A stretch of DNA of 7,742 bases from Actinomycetes bacterium (GTDB taxonomy: Bacteria; Actinomycetota; Acidimicrobiia; Acidimicrobiales; Palsa-688). Under the pieces are notes generated by a model that did not search any database, had not been told where the DNA came from, and was given only the letters and a program-made list of their open reading frames with translations. This document shows positions 1 to 5,697 of the stretch, piece by piece (within the stretch, counting starts at the first letter, position 1; each line of letters opens with the position of its first letter). The translations under genes were made by a program, and so were the position numbers. The stretch is from assembly GCA_021808665.1 (NCBI GenBank), contig JAKBBA010000147.1:1-7742 (forward strand), given 5' to 3'.

Positions 1-432
1 TATCGGTCTGTCGCTATGCTGCTCGTAGCATAGCCCTGAGCTGGCGGCGGCCAGCAGGTCGACCGCGGGTGTCGGACGACGGGAGTCGATGTCTCCTTGA
101 ATGTCGAGAACTATCAGACGCTCATTGCTGACGCCCGGCCGGAAGAGACTCGGCAGCGGAGCCAGCCCGGGCCAGTCCTCTCCTCCGGTAATGCAGATGT
201 CTGCGCGCTCTGCCAACTCCCTAAGTGCGACTGGTCCCACCCTTCGGCTTCCCTCATGCCAAACGCTGTAGGCGGGATATACCGCATAGAACGGGTCGTC
301 GTCGCGCTCGACCCGGAACACTTTGGCACCGTGCTCCCGAAGAAAGTGCGCGACGACAGCCGGAGCCATCCCGAGACCCAAGTCAAGAACCGTCAATTCC
401 GAGATCGAACGCAACTTGCGCATTTGCCGCAC
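1..432 (-). CDS. CaiB/BaiF (family III) CoA-transferase, N-terminal part, runs off the left edge
   Basis: An open frame of 144 codons begins at a GTG (432-430) and reaches base 1 without a stop, so the C-terminal part lies outside the window. GGGAG at 442-438 sits 5 bases before the GTG; an ATG three codons later (423) is the alternative start. The N-terminus MRQMRKLRSISELTVLDLG leads into a Rossmann-like segment (LGLGMAPAVVAHFLREHGAK, then VFRVERDDDPF). Next come a WHEGSRRV segment resembling the family's WNRGKRSV, an ADICITGG segment where the family has ADVxxENF, then LIVLDIQG and VDLLAAASSGLCYE. This block order is that of the CaiB/BaiF/formyl-CoA transferase family, which moves CoA between acids or racemises acyl-CoA in the cytoplasm. 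The family's catalytic Asp (about residue 170) is beyond the edge, so activity cannot be judged. It follows the binding-protein gene by about 110 bases on the same strand and is probably co-transcribed, acting on a ring-cleavage product or on substrate activation (inference). Confidence 0.8.
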   Translation of the reverse strand, partial: MRQMRKLRSISELTVLDLGLGMAPAVVAHFLREHGAKVFRVERDDDPFYAVYPAYSVWHEGSRRVGPVALRELAERADICITGGEDWPGLAPLPSLFRPGVSNERLIVLDIQGDIDSRRPTPAVDLLAAASSGLCYEQHSDRPI

Positions 433-543
433 TGCATCTCCCTGCGGTCGATTTCCTGAGCGCATTTGTGGGAGGATCCTTTCTCGCTTTGTAGGTTTCG
501 CTGAGCTGCATCGTCATAGCGCGCCCCCCTGCTACCGGTGCGC
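433..543. other. Short gap between the binding-protein and CoA-transferase genes
   Basis: 111 bases with no clear promoter hexamers and no hairpin-plus-T-run terminator. It holds the CoA-transferase ribosome binding site (GGGAG at 442-438, minus strand). Read-through from the upstream gene is likely. Confidence 0.5.
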
Positions 544-1698
544 TCAGCCGACACCCCACAATTGCTTGAATAGAGTCTGGTAGTTCGTTGGCAGGTCCCA
601 AGAGGTAGCGGGCTTGGTGAGGTTGGACTTGGTGAGCAGTACGAATGGGATGGCGCCGTAGTTCGCTGGTAAGGCGACGCCTTCGCTGAAGCGGGCCGCA
701 GCGTCGACGACGAGCCAACCCGAGTAGAAGTAGCCCTGAGTCGTGACTGCGTTCTCTGTTCCCTGCTGGATGGCCTGCTGGTCGAGGACCGTCCCGGAGC
801 CGGCGGCTATCTTGATATTTTTTATCCCCGCCGCCGCGAGTGCACTCGGCAACCCGGTTGAAAATGCGCCGAGCGTCGATACCACGTAGTTGACCGAGGG
901 GTTACGTCGGAGCGCGGAGACGATCAGCGGTACCGCCTGACCGCCGTCGACCTGGGGGATGGTGGCGTCCAAGTGAGTGATCGTGCAGCCGGCACAGCTC
1001 GAGAGGACCTGCTTGAACGAGGTGCTGAACTGACCGAGGATTGGGTAGGAGGGAACGTTGAAGAGCAGGACGTGTGCCTTTCCCGACGAGTTTGAGATCA
1101 CCCAGTTTGCAATCGCTTTTCCTGAGGAAGGCTGGCTAGGTTGGCCAATGCTGGCAAGTACCGTGCTATTGACCGTGACAGGTCCCGTGAAGGTGGGAAG
1201 AAGCGCCACCTTCGCGCTTGCGTACGCTGGGATCACGCTCGACCATACGGCCTCTGGCAGGCCGACGAAGCTGACTGCGACAGGATGGTACTGCAGCGCC
1301 TGCGTGAGCGCACTCACGAGCGACGCCGGATTGGACTCTGTCGACTGCAGCTGGTGATAGTTCCAGCCCAGCGCAGTAGCTGCCTGCTGTACTCCCTGGC
1401 CGACGAGTGTGCATTCCGGTACTTCGCAGCTGATATATACAATCGTCTTCCCTGTCGCTGGTTTCGAAGGAAGGGGAGCTGTCACGCTGAGCGACGTAGG
1501 TATTGCCTCGTCCTGCCGCACCGCTGCAGTTGCTGATGCGAGCGCTGCGCTCCCGCTACCCGACGATGTCGGCGTCGACGAGGTGGGCGCCGACGGCGCC
1601 GCGGTGTTGGACGACACCGCCTTCGACGCCGACGAGCAGCTCGCAACGAGCAGGGCGGCCATCGCTACCGATGCGAGAGATGCGATTCGGTTCCTCAC
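544..1698 (-). CDS. Solute-binding lipoprotein, periplasmic-binding-protein type 1 (ABC sugar-binding-like)
   Basis: A 384-residue exported lipoprotein. I chose the GTG at 1698 because AAGGAG (1710-1705) lies 6 bases before it; an in-frame ATG at 1713 precedes that Shine-Dalgarno sequence and has a poor one itself. The protein begins MRNRIASLASVAMAALLVAS and has a lipobox VASC with Cys21. A Ser/Thr/Ala/Pro-rich linker follows to about residue 60, typical of actinobacterial surface lipoproteins. The rest reads as a type 1 periplasmic-binding fold: TIVYISC at the first beta strand, VQQAATALGW on the following helix, then SLVSALTQAL, HVLLFNVPSYP, VNYVVSTLGAF, ALAAAGIKNIKIAAG and a C-terminal YGAIPFVLLTKSN. 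Two cysteine pairs, C91/C96 and C235/C238, are unusual for sugar-binding relatives. No permease or ATPase gene is visible nearby, so it either lends substrate to a distant transporter or acts as a sensor. Its place inside a ring-degradation operon suggests an aromatic ligand (inference). Confidence 0.85.
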   Translation of the reverse strand: MRNRIASLASVAMAALLVASCSSASKAVSSNTAAPSAPTSSTPTSSGSGSAALASATAAVRQDEAIPTSLSVTAPLPSKPATGKTIVYISCEVPECTLVGQGVQQAATALGWNYHQLQSTESNPASLVSALTQALQYHPVAVSFVGLPEAVWSSVIPAYASAKVALLPTFTGPVTVNSTVLASIGQPSQPSSGKAIANWVISNSSGKAHVLLFNVPSYPILGQFSTSFKQVLSSCAGCTITHLDATIPQVDGGQAVPLIVSALRRNPSVNYVVSTLGAFSTGLPSALAAAGIKNIKIAAGSGTVLDQQAIQQGTENAVTTQGYFYSGWLVVDAAARFSEGVALPANYGAIPFVLLTKSNLTKPATSWDLPTNYQTLFKQLWGVG

Positions 1699-1704
1699 AT
1701 TTGA

Positions 1705-1710
1705 CTCCTT
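1705..1710 (-). promoter_or_regulatory. Ribosome binding site of the solute-binding lipoprotein gene
   Basis: AAGGAG on the minus strand lies 6 bases before the GTG at 1698. It falls inside the longer frame that starts at ATG 1713, so it argues for the shorter protein beginning MRNR. Confidence 0.75.
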
Positions 1711-1771
1711 CATTGGTTGTTTTGCGGACTCACGAAACTTCTAGTCAGCCATGCCGCCGACGGGCCGCGTG

Positions 1772-2755
1772 TCAGACCTGCCAGGTCAAGAACCCGTTGC
1801 CGCAGCCGGACCCCGCAGGGCTGCGGCGCGTTGGGACGTACTCGCACCATTTGACGGGGTGCTGGGCGAACACTCCAGCAGCGGCAATCCAGTTTCGGAT
1901 CTCGCTCGATCCTTCCAATAGGCGCTCCGCTGGAAGACGCTCGAGAATATGCCTGTCGCTGCGTGCGATCGCCTCGAGGACGCTGCGGTCAAGATCTTCC
2001 TCGACGATGAAGTGGCTAAGACCGCCAGAGGCCAAAATTCCAACGCGGTCGGAAGTGCCGGCCGTCTTAAGCGCTTGGCAGAGCGCCGCGCCGATCGCGT
2101 AGCACCGGGCCGGGGTCGGCTGATTTGGGGCGTAATAGGTATTGATGAGGATCGGAAGGAGGCGAACCGGACCGTCCAAGAGAAGGCGTCGGTGGGGAAA
2201 CGTGAAAGCATGCCCCAGCCCTCGACCAGTAACGTCGGTGTTGAAAGGCGCGACATCGAAACCTTGCCTCACCAAGCTCTCGATGACCTGAACAGCGAGC
2301 TCTCCGGCGGTCGGTAACGGACGGCTTCGGTCCATGCCGAGCCCGGCTACCGCCCGATGCATCCACGGCGCGGCGTCATCGGGTACGGGCATTTGCGCCG
2401 CCGTGGCTTGCTCGCCGGTGTGTATAGCCAGCGTGGGTGTAGACGACGGAGGAAATGCCTCCCCTTGGTCATCACCAATCACGACAAGCACATCAAGCCG
2501 GGCCGCCTCGATATCGCGCCGAAGCCGATCGAGTGCGCCCTGAATCATCCGTCCGCGCTCTTCGAGTACTGCAGGTTGCAGCTGCGCCGAGAGCGAATCA
2601 CCGGCCTCTTCAGCGAGGTCTTGGTAGCTGCGACGTCGACCCTGCTTGTACAACGGCAGCTTCGCGTCGTCTTCGGCACGGCCGAGCCAGTCCTGCCACT
2701 GGACAACCGCGGTGACACCGTGAGATGTCGCGCCTCCAAAAACCACTTCGGTCAA
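1772..2755 (-). CDS. Class III extradiol ring-cleavage dioxygenase (LigB-type)
   Basis: Predicted non-heme Fe(II) enzyme opening a catecholic ring by meta cleavage in the cytoplasm. I chose the TTG at 2755 (327 aa) because the protein then starts three residues before the strand EVVFGGATSHG, which opens nearly all LigB-like proteins. The frame stays open up to a GTG at 2845, but that adds 30 Ser/Arg-rich residues lying mostly over the SDR gene's 3' end. A GTG at 2746 is also possible, and none has a strong Shine-Dalgarno sequence. From the TTG: His12 matches LigB iron ligand His12, Glu285 (SSEIRNWI) matches Glu242, His248 (SGGLSHF) matches the base His195, and His182 (GLGHAFTFP) matches His127. 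The position of ligand His61 reads Gln97 in VIGDDQGEAF. The C-terminus PTRRSPAGSGCGNGF is a conserved tail in related dioxygenases. The gene starts about 50 bases after the SDR stop and likely consumes the SDR's diol product. Confidence 0.85.
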   Translation of the reverse strand: MTEVVFGGATSHGVTAVVQWQDWLGRAEDDAKLPLYKQGRRRSYQDLAEEAGDSLSAQLQPAVLEERGRMIQGALDRLRRDIEAARLDVLVVIGDDQGEAFPPSSTPTLAIHTGEQATAAQMPVPDDAAPWMHRAVAGLGMDRSRPLPTAGELAVQVIESLVRQGFDVAPFNTDVTGRGLGHAFTFPHRRLLLDGPVRLLPILINTYYAPNQPTPARCYAIGAALCQALKTAGTSDRVGILASGGLSHFIVEEDLDRSVLEAIARSDRHILERLPAERLLEGSSEIRNWIAAAGVFAQHPVKWCEYVPTRRSPAGSGCGNGFLTWQV

Positions 2756-2807
2756 GGTGTGACCGAGCCTTGTGCGGGCGGCCGAAGCAGCCGACGTGAG
2801 AGATAAG

Positions 2808-3605
2808 TCACGGCATGAGCTCCGCCGGGTACGGGAACTTGACACTTGCGCCGCCGTCGACGAGCAGGGTTTGGCCTGTGATCTGGCGGGCCATCGACGA
2901 GGAGAGGAAGAGGATCGCGGCGGCGATGTCTGAAGGCTCCGCGAGCGAACCCAGCGGAATCGAGCGGGCGAACCCGGCGCGAACTTCCTCGGTCAAGGTC
3001 GTGAGTACCCGAGGGGTAGCGACGGTGCCCGGAGCGACGGAGTTGACGCGGATCCCCGACCCGCCCAACTCGACGGCCGCTGTTCTCACCAACGAGTTCA
3101 GTCCAGCCTTCGCTGCACCGTACGCGACCTGGCGCGGAGCGCTTGTAACACCGGCAATCGATGACACGAAGACCATCGATCCGCCGCCCTCCGCCGCCAT
3201 GAGCCGGCCGACGAGCTGCGCGAAAAGGAAGGCATGCCGGAGCACCATTCCTGTCGTCCAGTGAAAGTCCTCGTCGGTCATGTCCAACAAGGAGGCGTAT
3301 CGGGATTGTCCTACTATGTCTACGAATCCAGCGATCCTTCCGAGCGCCTCTCTAGCGGCATCTACGGTCGCTGTCACGTCAGCCCGATCGCGGGCGTCAG
3401 CAACCCACGCCGTTCCGCCCACTTCATCGGCGATGCTTTTAGCTAGTCCCTCGTTGATGTCGACGCAGAACAGCTCTGCGCCAGCCGAGCGCAGTGCGTG
3501 AGCGGTTGCTCTGCCGATGCCGTTACCGGCGCCGACGACGACGAAACCGCACCCGTCAAGTCGGAGAGACGGAGCACTCTGCGCAGCTGAGACGGGCGCT
3601 GTCAT
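2808..3605 (-). CDS. Short-chain dehydrogenase/reductase (SDR), classical type, divergent
   Basis: 265-residue NAD(P)-dependent oxidoreductase, close to the usual 250-residue length of classical SDRs. The ATG at 3605 directly follows the Rieske gene's TAG; GAGGA lies 10 bases upstream. Cofactor motif: G25-AGN-G29-I-G31. Asp49 (FCVDIN) at the end of beta 2 suggests NAD rather than NADP. Catalytic residues are Ser149 (VFVSSIAG), Tyr162 and Lys166 (YGAAK). The C-terminus carries RVNSVAPGTVATP and the usual ITGQTLLVDGGAS. Two classical features are missing: the NNAG motif is replaced by DIVGQS (96-101), and the tetrad Asn position, in MVLRHAF around residue 121, is Val. Next to a ring-hydroxylating dioxygenase, the expected job is oxidation of a cis-dihydrodiol to a catechol (inference from order); another alcohol or keto group on the substrate is equally possible. 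Confidence 0.9.
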   Translation of the reverse strand: MTAPVSAAQSAPSLRLDGCGFVVVGAGNGIGRATAHALRSAGAELFCVDINEGLAKSIADEVGGTAWVADARDRADVTATVDAAREALGRIAGFVDIVGQSRYASLLDMTDEDFHWTTGMVLRHAFLFAQLVGRLMAAEGGGSMVFVSSIAGVTSAPRQVAYGAAKAGLNSLVRTAAVELGGSGIRVNSVAPGTVATPRVLTTLTEEVRAGFARSIPLGSLAEPSDIAAAILFLSSSMARQITGQTLLVDGGASVKFPYPAELMP

Positions 3606-4931
3606 CTACGATATGTCCTCGCTGTCGTCGGACTCGCTGTCACCCGTGGGCGCGTCGTGGCCGACGAATTCCTGCCACGGTCTGCTGATGTCCGCCAGCG
3701 CTTCGACCGCCCTTATCGACGACATACCGGCCGGGTCGCAGCGTAGCGGTTCCTCCCCCGCCTGGACTCTCAGCGCCGACTCGATGAGCAATCGTCTCGC
3801 CTTGAGGACTGCCCGGTCAGCGGGGACGACGACTTCGCGAGAGTGGTCATAGAGGGGTCCCATCGACACCTGCATGGCAGCGTCTTCGGCCAGAGTGGTC
3901 CGTAGGCCGCTAAAGCTCGCTCCGCGCATGGTCTCGCGCTGCTGACCATAGTTGTTGGCCCGGTTCATCCTGACATGACCGTCGGGATCAACCAGGTCGG
4001 CCGGGAAGCCGATATTGGCTTTGCGCATCCCTTCGGCGTCGACATTGGCCAGAAACAGCCAGGTGTGTTCGTCGTCTATGGGAGCCCACAACAGCGGCCG
4101 GCCGGTTTCTCCGGGGATGAGTGCCATGTGCGGGACAACGAACGCCGTGATGCGCAAGTGGCGTTTACCTTCAGGAACGCCGCCCCCGGTGCGGATGCCG
4201 GCGTAGTAGAAGCCGAAGTCCGTGGAGAGGAACTCGAGGCGCGGGACTGTCTGCTCGGGATTGAAATTCCGCTCAAGGGTTCCCTCTGACGAGGTGTTCC
4301 TAGACCATTGTTTGACGAGATCAGTGTGAAGCACAAAGGCGTGGGAAGTGTCAAGATTACCGTCCATGACTTGGACGTAGTTGCAGTCGATCAGGTAGCG
4401 GATCGGCTGCTTGTCGGGAGTAGTCTCGTCCATGAACGCGTATTGCGGAAACGGAGGCTGCGTATCAGGCCTGCCGACGTAAACCCAGATGAGCCCGCCG
4501 GCCGAGCGAATCGGGTATGAGGGCTGCTTGACTCGTTCCTTGAACCTTCCGTCGGGCATGTTCGGTGTCTCTTGGATCGTCCCGTCGACACCAAACTTCC
4601 AGCCGTGGTACAGACAACGGATGCCGCAATCTTCGACACGTCCCAGTGCCAACGACGAGCCACGATGGCAGCAGTTCTCGTCGAGTAACCCCAAGACGCC
4701 GTTAGTGTCGCGAAAGGCCACGAAGTCGCGGCCAAGCAGACGCACGTGGCGCGGGTCGCTGTCGGGTATCGCGAAGTCTGCATCGACGCCGACAGGCCAC
4801 CAGTAGCGGCTCAGGGCCTCGCCCATAGGCGTCCCGGGACCAACCCGGCAGAGGAAGTCGTTGTCGACCTCAGGTCGTCGCACGGCCCCGTTACGGGTGA
4901 CTTGAGGGTTCTCAATCTCACTTAGAGTCAT
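3606..4931 (-). CDS. Rieske non-heme iron aromatic ring-hydroxylating oxygenase, alpha subunit (phthalate dioxygenase-like)
   Basis: 441-residue terminal oxygenase that would add O2 to an aromatic ring or O-demethylate a ring substituent, using electrons from a reductase not seen in the window. The ATG (4931) overlaps the preceding gene's stop as ATGA, and GAGGGA lies 8 bases upstream. Rieske [2Fe-2S] domain: Cys87-x-His89 and Cys106-x2-His109, followed by WKF. Catalytic domain: D194-xx-H197-xxxx-H202 (MDGNLDTSHAFVLH) provides the two iron His ligands and the bridging Asp; Asp350 (AEDAAMQVSMGPLYDHSRE) is the likely third ligand. The MGPLYDHSRE block and the length match the phthalate 4,5-dioxygenase group, which works as alpha-only oligomers with separate reductases. 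The small gene upstream is therefore not needed as a beta subunit. The C-terminal 20 residues are Asp/Ser/Glu-rich. The substrate is unknown; the flanking SDR and LigB genes favour a ring dihydroxylation. Confidence 0.93.
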   Translation of the reverse strand: MTLSEIENPQVTRNGAVRRPEVDNDFLCRVGPGTPMGEALSRYWWPVGVDADFAIPDSDPRHVRLLGRDFVAFRDTNGVLGLLDENCCHRGSSLALGRVEDCGIRCLYHGWKFGVDGTIQETPNMPDGRFKERVKQPSYPIRSAGGLIWVYVGRPDTQPPFPQYAFMDETTPDKQPIRYLIDCNYVQVMDGNLDTSHAFVLHTDLVKQWSRNTSSEGTLERNFNPEQTVPRLEFLSTDFGFYYAGIRTGGGVPEGKRHLRITAFVVPHMALIPGETGRPLLWAPIDDEHTWLFLANVDAEGMRKANIGFPADLVDPDGHVRMNRANNYGQQRETMRGASFSGLRTTLAEDAAMQVSMGPLYDHSREVVVPADRAVLKARRLLIESALRVQAGEEPLRCDPAGMSSIRAVEALADISRPWQEFVGHDAPTGDSESDDSEDIS

Positions 4932-5386
4932 TGATTTTGTCCCTCGTCTCCTTCAAGCCAGCCGTCGACGATCGCCAAGAGTTCCGGCGCAGCGCAATAA
5001 ATCCGCTCTGCCTGTAGGCGCTCACCGTCAAACGCCATCACCGCTGACGCGGGATAGCTTCGACCGCCATTCGCGGTGTTGAAGATCCACGCGAACTCTG
5101 TAGCTACCGTCTCTTCACCGAACACGACGGAGCGGTACTCCAACGGAGCGAGTTCGCCGAGATGCTTGATGAATGCCTCGTAGAAGCGTCGAACTGAGTC
5201 CCGGCCCTCGAAGCACCGGCCGCCGAACTCCCACACCGGGGCCGTCGACACGGTTTCCATCACTGCCTCGATGTCAGCGGAGCGTTCAGCACGAGAATGT
5301 TCCTCCATAATCTCCAGAAGCCGAGTGTCCGCTGGCGACAACGGTCTCGCTCCTGATGTGGCCACCGACCTAAGGGTTTGCGACAT
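4928..5386 (-). CDS. NTF2-like / SnoaL-like family protein, first gene of the operon
   Basis: 152 residues from the ATG at 5386. The frame extends to a GTG at 5503, but that would add residues lacking family character and would overlap the operator next to the transcription start. A GTG at 5395 with GAAGAG 7 bases upstream is another candidate. The fold signature is a long N-terminal helix (RLLEIMEEHSRAERSADIEAV), then VWEFGGRCFEGRDSVRRFYE, VVFGEETVATEFAWIF and SAVMAFDGERLQAERIYC. This alternates helix and strand as in the cone-shaped NTF2/SnoaL group and resembles its limonene-epoxide-hydrolase, ketosteroid-isomerase and polyketide-cyclase branches. I cannot assign catalytic residues. Ring-hydroxylating beta subunits share this fold, but the Rieske partner belongs to a group that normally has none. 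A role in isomerising or dehydrating a pathway intermediate is possible. The stop overlaps the Rieske start by 4 bases (ATGA), so the two are probably translationally coupled. Confidence 0.78.
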   Translation of the reverse strand: MSQTLRSVATSGARPLSPADTRLLEIMEEHSRAERSADIEAVMETVSTAPVWEFGGRCFEGRDSVRRFYEAFIKHLGELAPLEYRSVVFGEETVATEFAWIFNTANGGRSYPASAVMAFDGERLQAERIYCAAPELLAIVDGWLEGDEGQNQ

Positions 5387-5493
5387 TGTTTGCACGCTCT
5401 CTTTCTCTTCGCCTGACAGCAACCGGGTCCGACCTTCTCCTTGATCTAGACCGTCGAGTCCCCATACCGGAGTGCCCTCCCACAAGGCAGACC

Positions 5494-5509
5494 GACTGAT
5501 CACTCATTC
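5494..5509. promoter_or_regulatory. Putative TetR operator O1
   Basis: GACTGATCACTCATTC matches the site upstream of tetR (5627-5642) at 13 of 16 positions. Its arms GACTGA and TCATTC are inverted except for one base. It lies about 13-28 bases downstream of the predicted operon start and 19 bp from O2, centre to centre. Confidence 0.6.
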
Positions 5510-5512
5510 ACT

Positions 5513-5528
5513 GACTGATCGTTCGCTC
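5513..5528. promoter_or_regulatory. Putative TetR operator O2
   Basis: GACTGATCGTTCGCTC shares the 8-base GACTGATC with O1 and matches the tetR-proximal site at 12 of 16 positions. It begins the base after the operon's -10 box and covers the predicted start point. Its right arm is the weakest of the three sites (4 of 6 inverted positions). Confidence 0.6.
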
Positions 5529-5557
5529 ACTATAGGAGACCGGGGCGCACGTGTCAA
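5529..5557 (-). promoter_or_regulatory. SigA/sigma-70-type promoter of the catabolic operon
   Basis: On the minus strand TTGACA (5557-5552) is followed by a 17-base spacer and TATAGT (5534-5529). That is a perfect -35, the optimal spacing and a -10 with one base off TATAAT. The start point is predicted near 5522. A tandem pair of operator-like sites begins directly after the -10 box, so a repressor bound there would block transcription initiation. Confidence 0.8.
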
Positions 5558-5626
5558 GAGTCCGAGACCGCGCCGACGATCCTCCGGTCGAACACTCCTA
5601 AACCATCGCCATCGAAGCGGACCCAG

Positions 5627-5642
5627 ACTGAACGCTCAGTCG
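5627..5642. promoter_or_regulatory. Putative TetR operator O3 (autoregulatory)
   Basis: A perfect inverted repeat: arms GACTGA and TCAGTC around the centre ACGC. It lies 56 bases before the tetR start codon, where the promoter of that gene must be. It would sit between -35 and -10 if TACCAT (5648-5653) is the -10. It is the best-formed of the three related sites and suggests that TetR represses its own gene. Confidence 0.65.
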
Positions 5643-5686
5643 CTGCTACCATCCACAGGTGTTAAGAGCCGAAGCTCCGATTCGAC

Positions 5687-5693
5687 GAGGAGA
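5687..5693 (+). promoter_or_regulatory. tetR ribosome binding site
   Basis: GAGGAGA, with the AGGAG core 5 bases before the GTG at 5698, decides between that start and the upstream GTG at 5659. Confidence 0.75.
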
Positions 5694-5697
5694 TCCA

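Larger units (their letters stand above)
5387..5697. other. Divergent control region between the catabolic operon and tetR
   Basis: 311 bases with no convincing gene. It holds the minus-strand operon promoter, three related operator-like sites and the tetR ribosome binding site, each listed separately. From the predicted operon start point (about 5522) to the first gene's ATG (5386) there is a leader of roughly 135 bases. No strong hairpin or terminator was recognised in it. For tetR no good promoter hexamers stand out; TACCAT at 5648-5653 is a weak -10 candidate. Confidence 0.75.

Noticed and set aside
97..459. Open frames on both strands (plus 97-459 and 225-494, minus 114-386) in the left end
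   Set aside because: They are shadows of the CoA-transferase fragment, whose frame has family-like blocks and a ribosome binding site; these others have no recognisable motifs.
383..718. Minus-strand frame of 111 codons across the gap between the binding-protein and CoA-transferase genes
   Set aside because: It overlaps the 3' end of one gene and the 5' end of the next, is Arg-rich in the overlap, and has no good ribosome binding site near its internal ATGs at about 523-529.
1503..2102. Plus-strand frame of 199 codons
   Set aside because: It lies antisense to the lipoprotein and dioxygenase genes and has a Ser/Arg/Pro-rich composition typical of high-GC antisense shadows.
2357..2806. Plus-strand frame of 149 codons opposite the ring-cleavage gene
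   Set aside because: Arg-rich, with no domain or start signal; the opposite strand carries conserved enzyme motifs.
4928..5386. NTF2-like gene as the beta subunit of the Rieske oxygenase
   Set aside because: The alpha subunit belongs to the phthalate-dioxygenase group, which normally lacks beta subunits, and the small protein reads more like stand-alone SnoaL-type proteins. The idea is not excluded.
5420..5468. Arg-rich upstream reading frame starting at the minus-strand ATG at 5468 in the operon leader
   Set aside because: The Shine-Dalgarno-like GGAGG is 11 bases away, and the frame runs on into the first gene out of frame with no recognisable features.
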